Below, piece by piece: positions 25,147 to 34,294 of a stretch of 64,000 nt of DNA; the stretch's first letter is position 1; each line of letters opens with the position of its first letter. Both the position numbers and the translations under genes were made by a program. The stretch is from Treponema peruense. Its GTDB lineage: Bacteria; Spirochaetota; Spirochaetia; Treponematales; Treponemataceae. The notes beneath the pieces were generated by a model. That model was given only the letters and a program-made list of their open reading frames with translations. It searched no databases and was not told where the DNA came from. Location: contig NZ_CP064936.1 in NCBI RefSeq assembly GCF_016117655.1, positions 2,666,001 to 2,730,000 of the forward strand, written 5' to 3'.

Positions 25147-26665
25147 CGGCGGCACCTCTCAAAGAAGGATTAAACGCATCGCGAAGACCGTTTCCGAATT
25201 CATTGAAACAAATAAGAAGAACAGAAATAAACGCTGCCGGAAAAAACACACAGTGCGGGTGCTGCGAAAGTGCCGACTGCGCAGAGTTCAGCATAGTGCC
25301 AACACTTGTCATTGTATCGGACTGCAGGTTAACAATACCAAGATAAGTAAGATTCGCCTCGCTGAAAATAACCGCCGGAATACTCAAAACACTTGCCGTA
25401 ATAATAAAGCCAATTGAGTTGGGAAGAATATGCCTGAAAATAAGCCGCGCATCTCCTGCACCAAGCGTACGGCTCGCAAGAACATAATCCTGCCCCTTAA
25501 AGCGGTAAAACTGCGCGCGAACCGTAGACGATGTTCCAATCCAGCCAAAGAAAATAAACGCGACAAACATAGAAACAATCGGGCCCAGACTCTTTGCAAA
25601 ATAAAGCTGAAAAAGTGTCATTAAAATAACGCTCGGAATTTCGTAAAGAATATCCTTGATGCGTTCCATAATAATATCGAATGCACCGCCGTAATATCCT
25701 TCAAGCGCACCGACAACTGTTCCCAAAAAAAGATTTATTGCCGCAACCACAACGCTCAACAGAAGTGAAAGCCGCGCACCGTAAGCAAGACGCGTAAAAA
25801 TATCATAGCCTGAATTGTCTGCTCCAAAAAGAAATGATGCATTCCGCCCGTGTTTGTACAGATACCATGCTGAATAAAGCACGCGCACTTCCTTCTGGGA
25901 ATCATTCATGCGCGAAACAGAATAGGCATATCCATCAGAAGAATCAGACAAAGCGGAAAAATCCCCGTCCTTAAGAAAAATATTCTGCAGTTCCCCGGCC
26001 GCGGTCTTTGTTGCATAACCGCGGGCATCCGTCAGAAACCACGCATTCTGGTCGTTTTTATAAACTGCATTTTTTACTTTTGATTCATCAATCAACGGAA
26101 AGAAAAGCTGAATGCCCGATTTTTTTTCCCATTCGCGCGCGGCATTGAATTCCTGAGCGGTAAGAAACATTCTTACCCAGCCTGTTTTTGCATAAGTGTC
26201 GACTTTAATTTTGTACCAGGTACGTTTGCGCCCGGCCGCAGTATGTTCAGACTCACCCAGATACTTAACAACCGCACCCGGAATTGCCTTAAGATAGTCC
26301 AGCGTAATTGCGTTTACTTCAATTGTTTCACAACCGTCCCAGAAACCAAGCGGCGCAAACAAAGCGCACTTCGGCGAAGCATAAGCGTAATAACCGTCTC
26401 GGTCAGAGATTTTATAGCCCGAAAACAGCGGTGCAAAAACGGCGTAAAGAACAAGCAGAATAATTATAAAAAAACAGACAACAGAACCGCGGTTAGTAAC
26501 AAACCTGAGCATTGCATCGGCAAAATAACCCCGCGGCTTTTTTGAAAACACATTTTCTGCAGAAGAAAAATTTTCTGTATGAGCAAATTCAAATTTTTCC
26601 GCAGGAATTTTTTCAAAATTATTTTCATTCAAAATATCAGTTGCAAAAGAATTATCAGCGTTCAT
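25139..26665 (-). CDS. oppC: Oligopeptide ABC transporter permease with large extracytoplasmic insert
   Basis: A 508-residue permease; standard OppC is about 300. After an extended N-terminus and the first membrane segment (CFFIIILLVLYAVFAPLF), a roughly 200-residue extracytoplasmic region is inserted. Its part at about residues 115-170 (IPGAVVKYLGE, WYKIKVDTYAKTGWVRMFL) resembles a bacterial SH3 domain. The permease core follows (FGADNSGYDIFTRLAYGARL, the EAA-type SRTLGAGDARLIFRHILPNS). GGGAGG upstream supports the ATG at 26665, which overlaps the end of oppB. The insert may contact the substrate protein or cell wall. Confidence 0.88.
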   Translation of the reverse strand: MNADNSFATDILNENNFEKIPAEKFEFAHTENFSSAENVFSKKPRGYFADAMLRFVTNRGSVVCFFIIILLVLYAVFAPLFSGYKISDRDGYYAYASPKCALFAPLGFWDGCETIEVNAITLDYLKAIPGAVVKYLGESEHTAAGRKRTWYKIKVDTYAKTGWVRMFLTAQEFNAAREWEKKSGIQLFFPLIDESKVKNAVYKNDQNAWFLTDARGYATKTAAGELQNIFLKDGDFSALSDSSDGYAYSVSRMNDSQKEVRVLYSAWYLYKHGRNASFLFGADNSGYDIFTRLAYGARLSLLLSVVVAAINLFLGTVVGALEGYYGGAFDIIMERIKDILYEIPSVILMTLFQLYFAKSLGPIVSMFVAFIFFGWIGTSSTVRAQFYRFKGQDYVLASRTLGAGDARLIFRHILPNSIGFIITASVLSIPAVIFSEANLTYLGIVNLQSDTMTSVGTMLNSAQSALSQHPHCVFFPAAFISVLLICFNEFGNGLRDAFNPSLRGAAGE

Positions 26666-27623
26666 TGGACTTGTCACCTCCCATGCGGATTCTCGGATCA
26701 ATAAAACCGTAACTCAAGTCAAAAACAATGCCGGCCGCAAGACCAATCGTAATATAAAACATAGAGCACGCCATAAAAACGCTGTAATCTTTTTGCGTAA
26801 TTGAAAGAAGATAGGTACGGCCAATTCCCGGAACAGCAAAGATCTGTTCAATAATCATAGAGCCAGAAATAATAGAAATAAAGTCGGCAAGAAAAGTAGG
26901 CACCAGCGGAACAAGCGAATTCCTAAACGCATGTCTTACCGTAGCCTGTGCGCGCGAAAGACCTTTTGTTCTTGCAAGAAGCATATAGTCGCTTGTAAGT
27001 GTTTCGGTAAGTTCCGCACGAATAAGACGCATGTCACCGGCAATGGGCCCGAACGAAAGTGCCAGCACCGGAAGAATTGCACTGTGCAGCATAGACCACG
27101 AAAAATAATCTGTACCTGCGTCCATAACAAGAGGACAAAGATTCAGCTTAAAGCCAATAAAATACTGCAGCAGAAAAGCATACACAAAAGCCGGAACAGA
27201 AATAAACAGCATAATAAAAACCTGAATCACATGATCCTGCCATTTATTTTTGCATACAGCCGCAACAATTCCAAAACAGATTCCAAGCGGAAGTGAAATT
27301 ATAAGTGAAAGAACATTTATATAAATTGTAGCAGGAAGACGGCTCACAATGTACTGCGTAACGGGTTCTAGAAAAGTTCCCATCGTAGTACAAAAACCCC
27401 AGTCCCACTTAGTAAACACGTTCCGCAAAAAATACGCATACTGAACGACAAGCGGCTCATTGTATCCCCACGCCTCGCGCATTTCACGAAGAGCCTTGTC
27501 AAACCCGCCCTGAACAGCTTCTACCTGGTTGGGCAAAAGCCTGATTAAAACGAACAGCATCGTCATAATCACAAAGAGAGTAAGAAACATGAGCGCAATT
27601 CTTTTAAGAACGTATTTAATCAT
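26655..27623 (-). CDS. oppB: Oligopeptide ABC transporter permease
   Basis: A 322-residue inner-membrane permease with six membrane segments. The N-terminus MIKYVLKRIALMFLTLFVIM is the canonical DppB/OppB start, and the EAA loop is ARTKGLSRAQATVRHAFRNS followed by the IEQIFAVPGIGR motif. It pairs with OppC to form the channel. The ATG at 27623 is preferred over an in-frame TTG two codons upstream; it begins 7 nt after the oppA stop. It overlaps oppC by 11 nt. Confidence 0.95.
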   Translation of the reverse strand: MIKYVLKRIALMFLTLFVIMTMLFVLIRLLPNQVEAVQGGFDKALREMREAWGYNEPLVVQYAYFLRNVFTKWDWGFCTTMGTFLEPVTQYIVSRLPATIYINVLSLIISLPLGICFGIVAAVCKNKWQDHVIQVFIMLFISVPAFVYAFLLQYFIGFKLNLCPLVMDAGTDYFSWSMLHSAILPVLALSFGPIAGDMRLIRAELTETLTSDYMLLARTKGLSRAQATVRHAFRNSLVPLVPTFLADFISIISGSMIIEQIFAVPGIGRTYLLSITQKDYSVFMACSMFYITIGLAAGIVFDLSYGFIDPRIRMGGDKSNER

Positions 27624-27629
27624 AACCAA

Positions 27630-29672
27630 CTAGTACTTAAGCTGACGGTTGTTTTCGTCACAGTATTTGTCCCATTCGGCATCATCCATAGAAAAAGACA
27701 TAAACCTCATTCCGCCGTAACCGACAAGCGAGTTGACAAAAGTTTCGCTTCCCATAACAGTACGCTGCGAAATAAGTTCGGTGCTGTTAAGATAGCGGAT
27801 TGGAATCATGTTGTAATATGACAGAAGACCTTTTTCCATCTGCGAAAGAATTGTATTGCGCACACTGCTTTCTGCCGAAGAATATTCACCTTCACACAAA
27901 GCGCGGTACCAGTCATAAAAACTTTTCTGAATTTTTAATCCGCCAGTTTCAGCAAATTCCGAAAGATCAATTTCAAGCATTTCTGATTCAGGATCAAAGC
28001 CATATTCGTTAAGCGCACCGGGATCGCAGTAGCACCACATAATTCCATAGGGATCATAAGCGGCACCACCCCAGCCCGTCATTGCACAGTCTACACGTCC
28101 ACGCCTCATGTTTTCATAATAATTTTCGTCGGTAACCTGCTTTACAACAATCCGTCCTTCAAGCGGAGTATTGAGTGCAACAGCCTTAAGCGCATCTTCA
28201 AGAAAAGCCACGCTTCTCATGTTGGCAGTATTTGTGTCGTAAGTATGGTAGTCAATCTGGACAACATCGCCTTCGCTAATATCACCGGCAGCCAGTGCAG
28301 CTTTATAAGCCTTTGTAATATAAAAAGATGCAGCTTCAGGATTATAACCGGTAATATTTTCAACTTTGTCAGAAAGATACAAATCGCACAAAACTTTCTG
28401 TGCCTGAGGTGTATTGCGGTAAAGTTCACCAGATTCGGGGTCGGCAACATACATATAGTTAATCAAACCAAAGCCAACATCAGACGCGGGTGTAATTGTG
28501 TCAACATATTTCTGGCGGTCAAGTGCAAGCGATATTCCGTGCCTGAAATCAGTGTAGCTCAAAATAGATTTGTTGATTCCCTTTGACTCATGTTTTTTAA
28601 GAGCCTCTTTGTCAATATTAAAACTGTACTTCCATGTATAGGATTCGGGAGTCGTAAGTCGGTATTCGCTGTTGCCGTAAACTTTCAAATCGTTTACATC
28701 AAGCGCAACGTCATCAAGTTCGCCCCTTAAAAAAAGAGAAAGAGCCGTGGAATGTTCAGAAATATATGAAAGCTGAATATTTGTAACCGCATACTGTCCC
28801 TCATGTTTGTTGTCAGTCCAGCCGTACCATTTTTCATTGCGTTCAAATTTCATTTCCTTGTCAGGCTGAAATTCCGAAATTCTGTACGGACCGCATGAAG
28901 AATATTTTTCGGGTGAAGTGCCATAAGAACTTTTTACAATCTGTCCTTTTTTGGATTTATTCTCTTCATATAACTTAGGATGAACCGGAATAATTGAAGT
29001 TGAATTATACTGAACAAAAAAAGGGGAAAGCGAGTTTTTCAAAATAAGAGTAAACGAAAATTCATCATTTTTGATAAAACCAACGTCGCTCCATTCAACA
29101 CCTTCTTTGCCGGAATAATAATCGTATGCATTTGCAATCGCAAAATTATCCTGACAAAAACTGGACGAACGCAGATTTTTCATATCCGGATTCAAAAACT
29201 GTTTGAAAGTATATTCGTATGTGTCGGCGTTAATTTTTGTTCCGTCTTCCCACACGGCATTTTGAATAAGATTGTATTTCCACGCATAGCCGCTTTCTGC
29301 CCCTGCCGGAATTCCGTACTTTTCGTTGCCTGCATATTCTTTTGTAACATCAGCAGGAAGTTCGGCTGCCATTTCGCAGAAAACTTCGTAACCATCCTTT
29401 GTTTCGTTCATTACAAAATCGTACAGACCCGAAGCCGTAAAATCCAGAACAGTACCTTCGTTTCCCATACTCCAGTCAGTCGGATTCCATGTTGAAGGGG
29501 AAGAACTGATTGTTCTGTACGTGTATACACCTTTTTGTTCTTCCTGCGTTGGAATGGAAGCAGTCACGTTTTCTTCTTTTACATCCGCCACAACTGGAGC
29601 CGGTTTTTCACTTTTGGAACACGAAACAAAAAGCGCAGTTACCGCCAGCGCGCAGGCAAATATTTTTTTCAT
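27630..29672 (-). CDS. oppA: Oligopeptide ABC transporter substrate-binding lipoprotein
   Basis: A 680-residue SBP family 5 lipoprotein (signal MKKIFACALAVTALFVSC, lipid Cys18) that captures peptides outside the inner membrane and hands them to OppBC. Typical segments are STWNPTDWSMGNEGTVLDFT, WKYNLIQNAVWEDGTKINAD, SSCGPYRISEFQPDKEMKFE and FRHGISLALDRQKYVD. It is over 100 residues longer than the usual OppA, which may match the enlarged OppC. GGAAG precedes the ATG. First gene of the oppABCDF operon. Confidence 0.93.
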   Translation of the reverse strand: MKKIFACALAVTALFVSCSKSEKPAPVVADVKEENVTASIPTQEEQKGVYTYRTISSSPSTWNPTDWSMGNEGTVLDFTASGLYDFVMNETKDGYEVFCEMAAELPADVTKEYAGNEKYGIPAGAESGYAWKYNLIQNAVWEDGTKINADTYEYTFKQFLNPDMKNLRSSSFCQDNFAIANAYDYYSGKEGVEWSDVGFIKNDEFSFTLILKNSLSPFFVQYNSTSIIPVHPKLYEENKSKKGQIVKSSYGTSPEKYSSCGPYRISEFQPDKEMKFERNEKWYGWTDNKHEGQYAVTNIQLSYISEHSTALSLFLRGELDDVALDVNDLKVYGNSEYRLTTPESYTWKYSFNIDKEALKKHESKGINKSILSYTDFRHGISLALDRQKYVDTITPASDVGFGLINYMYVADPESGELYRNTPQAQKVLCDLYLSDKVENITGYNPEAASFYITKAYKAALAAGDISEGDVVQIDYHTYDTNTANMRSVAFLEDALKAVALNTPLEGRIVVKQVTDENYYENMRRGRVDCAMTGWGGAAYDPYGIMWCYCDPGALNEYGFDPESEMLEIDLSEFAETGGLKIQKSFYDWYRALCEGEYSSAESSVRNTILSQMEKGLLSYYNMIPIRYLNSTELISQRTVMGSETFVNSLVGYGGMRFMSFSMDDAEWDKYCDENNRQLKY

Positions 29673-29693
29673 TTTTCTTCCTTTTAAATAATC

Positions 29694-31115
29694 TTATTTT
29701 TCACTTTTGTTTTTGGTTTTTTCAGCCGCACCAGCGCGCGTCTTTTTAGCAGCAGGCTTTTTTTCGCTAACCGCCGTAACTTTTGCCGAACCAACGCTCG
29801 CGCGCGTCTTTCTTACCGCAGTTTTCGTTTCGCTAACCGACGTGGCCTTTGAAGAATCGCCACTCGCGCGCGTCTTTTTTACCGCAGTTTTTGTCTCGCT
29901 AACCGACGCGGCTTTTGAAGAACCGCCGCTCGCGCGCGTCTTTCTGACCGCAGTTTTCGTTTCGCTAACCGTAGTGGCCTTTGCCGAACCAACGCTCGCG
30001 CGCGTCTTCCTTACCGCAGTTTTTGTCTCGCTAACCGCAGTGGCCTTTGCCGAACCGCCACTCGCGCGCGTCTTCTTTACCGCAGTTTTCGTCTCGCTAA
30101 CCGTCGTGGCTTTTGCCGAACCGCCGTTCGCGCGCGTCTTTCTTACCGCAGTTTTTGTTTCGCTAACCGACGCGGCTTTTTTTACCGGCGCTTCTGTTTT
30201 GCTTACAAGCGCGCCCGTTTGTGCAGGTAACGCATCTTCTTCTACACGAATTTCTTCTGTAACCTCAGCCGCGCGTTTTTCATGCGCAACATCCGCCGAC
30301 CCCGAAAACTTTACTCCTACAAGAGTCTTGTCCTGACTGTCACGGATTTTTGCTTCTATCAGAGTTTTGTCGGCGGAATTCTTTTCTACAGCAGCCTTGT
30401 GCCCAAAACCAACCGCGGCCGGCGCGCTCTTCTCTTGAGGCAAAAGATTTTTTCTTTCGTTAATGTACCTTGTTCTGCATTCAATAACTGCAATCGCAAT
30501 AACCGCAAAACTCATGTAGAAAAACGGGCTGGACATGTCAAAACCGGCAAAATAATTATAAACGCCGTGAAGAATTACCGCAAAAATGTAGGAAAATGCA
30601 CGCGGACTTTTGTGCCTGCATGAAAAAACAAACAGACCGCTCAGAGCCGCACAGCTTCCGTGAACAATAACCGAAGTAACCATCCGAAGCGGTGCAGTTC
30701 CTGTTCCAGCAAGTGAATACACAATCGTCTCAAAACATCCAAGCGTAAATCCACTCAAAACCGCGCATGAAAAAAATTCAGCCAGTCGCATCTTTTTCCA
30801 CGGCAGCAGGAACAAAAGAAGCATTTTTATTGTTTCTTCAATAAGTCCGTTGATTATAAGATCGTGCAAAAGAACAGAAGGCAGCGTCTTTCCCGAAAGA
30901 ATTCCGCCTCCGCCAAAAAGGTCAATCACAAACTGAATAGCCGTAATCGGAACAACACTCAAAAGTCCCAGAAGACATGCCAGAATTCCGTGCCAAGTCC
31001 TGAATCCGCTTACAAAAAGCTTCATGCAGACAAAAATTGCGGCAAGCGGAATGCAGCAAATCAAAACCGGAGCAACCAGGCCCATAACATCAATTTGTGT
31101 AGAAAATATATTCAT
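29694..31115 (-). CDS. PrsW-family intramembrane protease with histone H1-like repeat tail
   Basis: A 473-residue protein. Residues about 1-235 are a multi-pass membrane domain of the PrsW type (glutamic intramembrane protease), with LIEETIKMLLLFLLPWKKM, GFTLGCFETIVYS and conserved His residues (VIVHGSCAALSG, ILHGVYNYFAG). After a linker, the C-terminal about 155 residues are seven 22-residue repeats (unit SETKTAVRKTRASGGSAKAT), very basic and H1-like. The start at 31115 is chosen because a promoter ends 6 nt upstream; earlier in-frame ATGs lie in or above it. PrsW in bacilli cleaves an anti-sigma factor; a nucleic-acid-binding role for the tail is inference. Confidence 0.8.
   Translation of the reverse strand: MNIFSTQIDVMGLVAPVLICCIPLAAIFVCMKLFVSGFRTWHGILACLLGLLSVVPITAIQFVIDLFGGGGILSGKTLPSVLLHDLIINGLIEETIKMLLLFLLPWKKMRLAEFFSCAVLSGFTLGCFETIVYSLAGTGTAPLRMVTSVIVHGSCAALSGLFVFSCRHKSPRAFSYIFAVILHGVYNYFAGFDMSSPFFYMSFAVIAIAVIECRTRYINERKNLLPQEKSAPAAVGFGHKAAVEKNSADKTLIEAKIRDSQDKTLVGVKFSGSADVAHEKRAAEVTEEIRVEEDALPAQTGALVSKTEAPVKKAASVSETKTAVRKTRANGGSAKATTVSETKTAVKKTRASGGSAKATAVSETKTAVRKTRASVGSAKATTVSETKTAVRKTRASGGSSKAASVSETKTAVKKTRASGDSSKATSVSETKTAVRKTRASVGSAKVTAVSEKKPAAKKTRAGAAEKTKNKSEK
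29720..30183. repeat. Seven tandem 66-bp coding repeats
   Basis: In-frame tandem repeats within the PrsW-family gene, each encoding about 22 residues. Variation is concentrated at a few codons (AVRK or AVKK, ASGGSA, ASVGSA or ASGDSS), so the units are recent or homogenised, and copy number is likely to vary between strains. The last unit is more diverged. Confidence 0.85.
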
Positions 31116-31121
31116 ATATAG

Positions 31122-31150
31122 AGAATAAACTAAAGGTAAATGTTTGTAAA
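31122..31150 (-). promoter_or_regulatory. Promoter of PrsW-family gene (leaderless)
   Basis: TTTACA, 17-nt spacer, TATTCT; the -10 box ends 6 nt before the ATG at 31115, with no Shine-Dalgarno. Confidence 0.55.
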
Positions 31151-31182
31151 GTTTCGTAGCGCCCAGGCCGAAATTCAAAGAG

Positions 31183-32106
31183 ATGAGACACATTTTATTC
31201 ATTTTAGCGACTATAAGTCTTACATTTTCCTCGTGTAGCCTGATTGATTTTTCCAGCACAGAAAAAACAATTACCGCGCCTGTAACGGACATCAGCGACA
31301 CAAACATAACAATCGCTCCTGTAATTCTCACTTACGCCGACTACATGAACATATTCCGCTACGAAATGGACAGCGACGGTGAAGATGCAAAGCAGGTAAA
31401 GGACTCACTTGTAAACATAGGCCAGATTATAAAATCAGGCAGTTACCCTGTAGACGGTTCGGTTATTTTCACAGACTATTACGCTTCAAGTGACAAATAT
31501 TACAGATATTACGTAAGATACAAAACTTCTTCGGGCTACGAAAATTCACAGCCAACAGACACAGTACGACCCTCAAAGGCAAATTCAGAAAAAGAAATTG
31601 CAGTCAACGAAGAAAAACTTTATCCGGTCAATGCAAAAGAAAGCCGTATTCCGATAGTCTATGATGAAAAAATCCAGGCTCTGGTCATTGCACCCGGAAT
31701 TCTTACTCTTCCGCAGACACATGAAAGCACAGAAGAAAACCTGCAATATTTTTCACTTTCTGTAGCCCTCTCAAACGGAAGCAAAACGCAGCTTTTTGAA
31801 TTTACAAAAGGTACAGAAGATGACACTTATACAATTCTTCTGCATACATCACTTCCCGATGTCTTTAAGGGATGCGCACTTAAAGCAACAGCTCTTGTCG
31901 GACAGGATTTTGCTTCAAAGAAAAAAGGTGAAACAGTTATTTTTACAAACTATTACTGGACAAAGCCTATTGAAGAAGACATGCTTGTAATTCTTTCAAC
32001 AGATGAAAAGCCGCAGAAGCTGAACAGCATCACTGTGCCGAGTACAACTTCAAACAGCACACCTATAGATTACGCCAGAACTGCAGATTATTCTTCGCGG
32101 AACTGA
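31183..32106 (+). CDS. Lipoprotein of unknown function
   Basis: A 307-residue predicted lipoprotein: MRHILFILATISLTFSSC, lipid Cys18. The mature part begins with a Thr-rich linker and continues with beta-rich sequence (YPVDGSVIFTDYYASSDKYY, RYYVRYKTSSGYENSQPT) that resembles fibronectin-III/Ig-like strands; then a second sandwich-like region (LQYFSLSVALSNGSKTQLFE). No family is firmly recognised. There is no clear Shine-Dalgarno; AAAGAG abuts the ATG. Its 3' end overlaps the convergent TetR gene by 19 nt. Confidence 0.7.
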   Translation: MRHILFILATISLTFSSCSLIDFSSTEKTITAPVTDISDTNITIAPVILTYADYMNIFRYEMDSDGEDAKQVKDSLVNIGQIIKSGSYPVDGSVIFTDYYASSDKYYRYYVRYKTSSGYENSQPTDTVRPSKANSEKEIAVNEEKLYPVNAKESRIPIVYDEKIQALVIAPGILTLPQTHESTEENLQYFSLSVALSNGSKTQLFEFTKGTEDDTYTILLHTSLPDVFKGCALKATALVGQDFASKKKGETVIFTNYYWTKPIEEDMLVILSTDEKPQKLNSITVPSTTSNSTPIDYARTADYSSRN

Positions 32107-32684
32107 CTTATAGAAAAGGCAACCATTTCGCGGATTCCGTCCAGTTTTTGCTTTCCAAGAACTGCCAGCCGGAATATTCCGCATTCCAAAAGCATATAAA
32201 GCTGGTCGTTAATATTCTTGACGGGCAGCTTTTTTATTTCACCGTTTTTCTGGCCACGAATAACAATTGTGCTCAATATATGCTGAATGCGTATCGTGCG
32301 TCTTGCAACCCTTTCGTTGACATTTGATCCGCTTTTCTGAAGCTGAATAAGATAAGTAAGAAGAACCTTAAAAAACTGGTAGTTTTCTTCGGCACGCGTA
32401 ATAATCATGTCAAAAATGCATTCAAGACATTCAATCGAGGTGTATTGCGGATTCTTTAAAATCGTCAGAATTTCCTGTTCCAAAGCCTGGGTAAACTGCT
32501 TGATGCTCCACAGAAAAATTTCGCGCTTGTTCTTAAAATAAATGTAAAGCGTTGTTCTTGTTATTCCGCAGCGATCTGCAATTTTCTGGAATGTAACATC
32601 TTCGTAGCCTTCTTCTATAAAAAGTTCCAGTGCTTTTGTAAGAATTTCGTGCTTTCGTTTTTCGTGCTCAACCTGTACTGCCAT
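32088..32684 (-). CDS. TetR family transcriptional regulator
   Basis: A 198-residue regulator. Residues about 10-57 are the TetR helix-turn-helix: KHEILTKALELFIEEGYEDV, TFQKIADRCGITRTTLYIYF and KNKREIF. The C-terminal ligand domain is not assignable. The gene starts 9 nt after the rRNA methyltransferase stop and is probably co-transcribed with it from the promoter at 33855-33883. The target is unknown; no matching operator could be identified with confidence. Confidence 0.9.
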   Translation of the reverse strand: MAVQVEHEKRKHEILTKALELFIEEGYEDVTFQKIADRCGITRTTLYIYFKNKREIFLWSIKQFTQALEQEILTILKNPQYTSIECLECIFDMIITRAEENYQFFKVLLTYLIQLQKSGSNVNERVARRTIRIQHILSTIVIRGQKNGEIKKLPVKNINDQLYMLLECGIFRLAVLGKQKLDGIREMVAFSISQFREE

Positions 32685-32693
32685 AATCGCCGC

Positions 32694-33848
32694 TTAGTTG
32701 TAAATATAAAGTGTCGTATCAAGGTTTCCGGCCTTAAGCGACTTTAAAAGCCGTGCATGCTTGCCTATTGAACTCTGGAAACTCTTCTGGCTCGTTATTA
32801 CACCAAGGTCCCAGCCCGGAAAATCGGTAAACAGCTGCGCCATGTCTTTGTAGAGTTCCGCAGCCTGCTCTGCATCACCGATACGTTCTCCATACGGCGG
32901 GTTACACAACAGAAGTCCCTTTTCGTAGGGTGCGCGCAAATCCCTGAAGTCACTTACGATAAAGTCCGGCCGCTCTATTCTGGCATCGCTTCCAATAAGC
33001 TGGAGTGCTCTTCCCGCAGTGACGCACGCATGTTCCGCGTTAAGTTTTGCGCGCTCAACGGCCGCCGGATCAATGTCGCTTCCTGTAATACGACATTCAA
33101 CGTCCGTGCGAATCTTTGCGGCCTCCTGCTTTTTTATTTCTACAGCGCGGTTCTGGTTATATATTGCCAAATGTTCATAAGCAAAGTGACGGCCCAGTCC
33201 CGGCGCAACATTGTGTGCATACAAAACGGCTTCGTTTGCAATTGTTCCGCTTCCGCAGAAAGGATCATGAAGAGGTGTTTTTCTGCGCCACATCATTTCC
33301 TGAAGCAAAACGGCTGCAGTTGTTTCACGAAGAGGAGCAATTCCGCCGTCAGTTCTGTAGCCTCTTTTATGCAGCGCTTCTCCACTTGTGTCCAAAAGAA
33401 TTGAAACTTCATTCTGGTCAATGTAAACGCGCACATCACACTGCTCACCGCTTTCGGGAAGAACGCTCATCTTCCACACAAAACCAAGCTTTTTGTAAAT
33501 GGCCTTCTGAACCATTCCCTGAATACTGTGCTCGCTGTTAAGTTTGCTTTTATAAGTGCGTACCTTATCTACAACAATGCGTGAATCTTTCTTGAATACA
33601 TCCTGCCAGTCTACAAGCGAACAGTTTTCAAAAAGCTCGTCAAAGTCTTCGGCATGATATTTTGCCATTTGAATATAAACACGGTCACTTGTTCTGAGAC
33701 AGAAATTTGCACGATAAAGGGCATCATCGTCACCGGTAAAAGCAACACGTCCAGGAGCATTACCTGCAAGAGTATAACCAAGCTGTTTGATTTCGTTACC
33801 AAGAATTTTTTCTGCGCCAACCGCGCAAAGAGCCACGTATGTATTCAT
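32694..33848 (-). CDS. THUMP-domain rRNA guanine-N2 methyltransferase
   Basis: A 384-residue SAM-dependent RNA methyltransferase of the RlmL N-terminal/YpsC type, which modifies a guanine N2 in 23S rRNA. An N-terminal ferredoxin-like and THUMP region (about 1-160, YVALCAVGAEKILGNEIKQL) precedes a Rossmann methyltransferase domain with PLHDPFCGSGTIANEAVL (SAM-binding motif) and the catalytic LLCNPPYGERIGD. Promoter elements abut the ATG at 33848, so a leaderless transcript is predicted. The TetR gene follows 9 nt later. Confidence 0.9.
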   Translation of the reverse strand: MNTYVALCAVGAEKILGNEIKQLGYTLAGNAPGRVAFTGDDDALYRANFCLRTSDRVYIQMAKYHAEDFDELFENCSLVDWQDVFKKDSRIVVDKVRTYKSKLNSEHSIQGMVQKAIYKKLGFVWKMSVLPESGEQCDVRVYIDQNEVSILLDTSGEALHKRGYRTDGGIAPLRETTAAVLLQEMMWRRKTPLHDPFCGSGTIANEAVLYAHNVAPGLGRHFAYEHLAIYNQNRAVEIKKQEAAKIRTDVECRITGSDIDPAAVERAKLNAEHACVTAGRALQLIGSDARIERPDFIVSDFRDLRAPYEKGLLLCNPPYGERIGDAEQAAELYKDMAQLFTDFPGWDLGVITSQKSFQSSIGKHARLLKSLKAGNLDTTLYIYN

Positions 33849-33854
33849 AATGAC

Positions 33855-33883
33855 ATTTTAACACTTTTTGACATTTTGTTCAA
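33855..33883 (-). promoter_or_regulatory. Promoter of rRNA methyltransferase-tetR operon (leaderless)
   Basis: TTGAAC, 17-nt spacer, TAAAAT; the -10 box ends 6 nt before the ATG at 33848, with no Shine-Dalgarno. Confidence 0.6.
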
Positions 33884-33934
33884 TGAAAATGTTAACGTAC
33901 ACACTCGTCTGTTAACGCACGTATTTGTTAACGC

Positions 33935-34190
33935 ACGTCCGCGGGGGAAGACGCGATTTTTAAAGAGATAACACTTAGCAAAAGTTAAAATGCGCGAAGG
34001 AGGACGCAGAAATTGGAAATGACTTGATTTTTTGCCGTCGCGAAGCGACAAACGATAGTTTCCCAGCAAAAATCACGTCAAGGCCAATATTGGCCGGTTT
34101 ACGATTTCGGCGGGCGACTGGGAGCATTTTAACCTGCGCTGCCACTTATCTAAACAAACTGCGCCTTACCACGCGGACCTTCCCGAACAT
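33935..34190 (+). repeat. Palindromic intergenic element, copy B (compact form)
   Basis: Outer arms CGTCCGCGGGGGAAGACGC and (right end) GCGCCTTACCACGCGGAC are imperfect inverted repeats. Inside them are AGATAA/TTATCT, then GTTAAAATGC (33983) and GCATTTTAAC, then CTTGATTTTTTGC and GCAAAAATCACGTCAAG, enclosing hairpins GTCGC-GAA-GCGAC (34037-34049) and GGCCAATATTGGCC. The 446-bp gap also holds short palindromes (TTAACGAACGTTCGT near 34200) and the terminator of the serine hydrolase gene. Confidence 0.85.
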
Positions 34191-34256
34191 TCGTATCTGT
34201 TAACGAACGTTCGTATGGTAAAATACATTTCGCTAACGCTGCACCTTCTGTAAGAT

Positions 34257-34292
34257 TTATAGTGAAGGGCGGCCAGCCGCCCTTCACTATAA
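34257..34292 (-). terminator. Strong hairpin after serine hydrolase gene
   Basis: TTATAGTGAAGGGCGGC, CA, GCCGCCCTTCACTATAA: a perfect 17-bp stem with a 2-nt loop ending 2 nt from the stop codon. The outermost stem bases are A/T-rich but no long U-tract follows. Confidence 0.75.
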
Positions 34293-34294
34293 AA

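Noticed and set aside
29720-30183. Regular repeats considered as a CRISPR array.
   Set aside because: Units are contiguous, 66 bp long, in frame and without unique spacers; they encode a protein tail.
29707-30336. A 209-codon open frame on the strand opposite the PrsW-family repeat tail.
   Set aside because: It is created by the repetitive codons of the real gene; the sense frame continues from a recognised membrane protease domain, while the antisense product has only repeats of AVFVSLT type.
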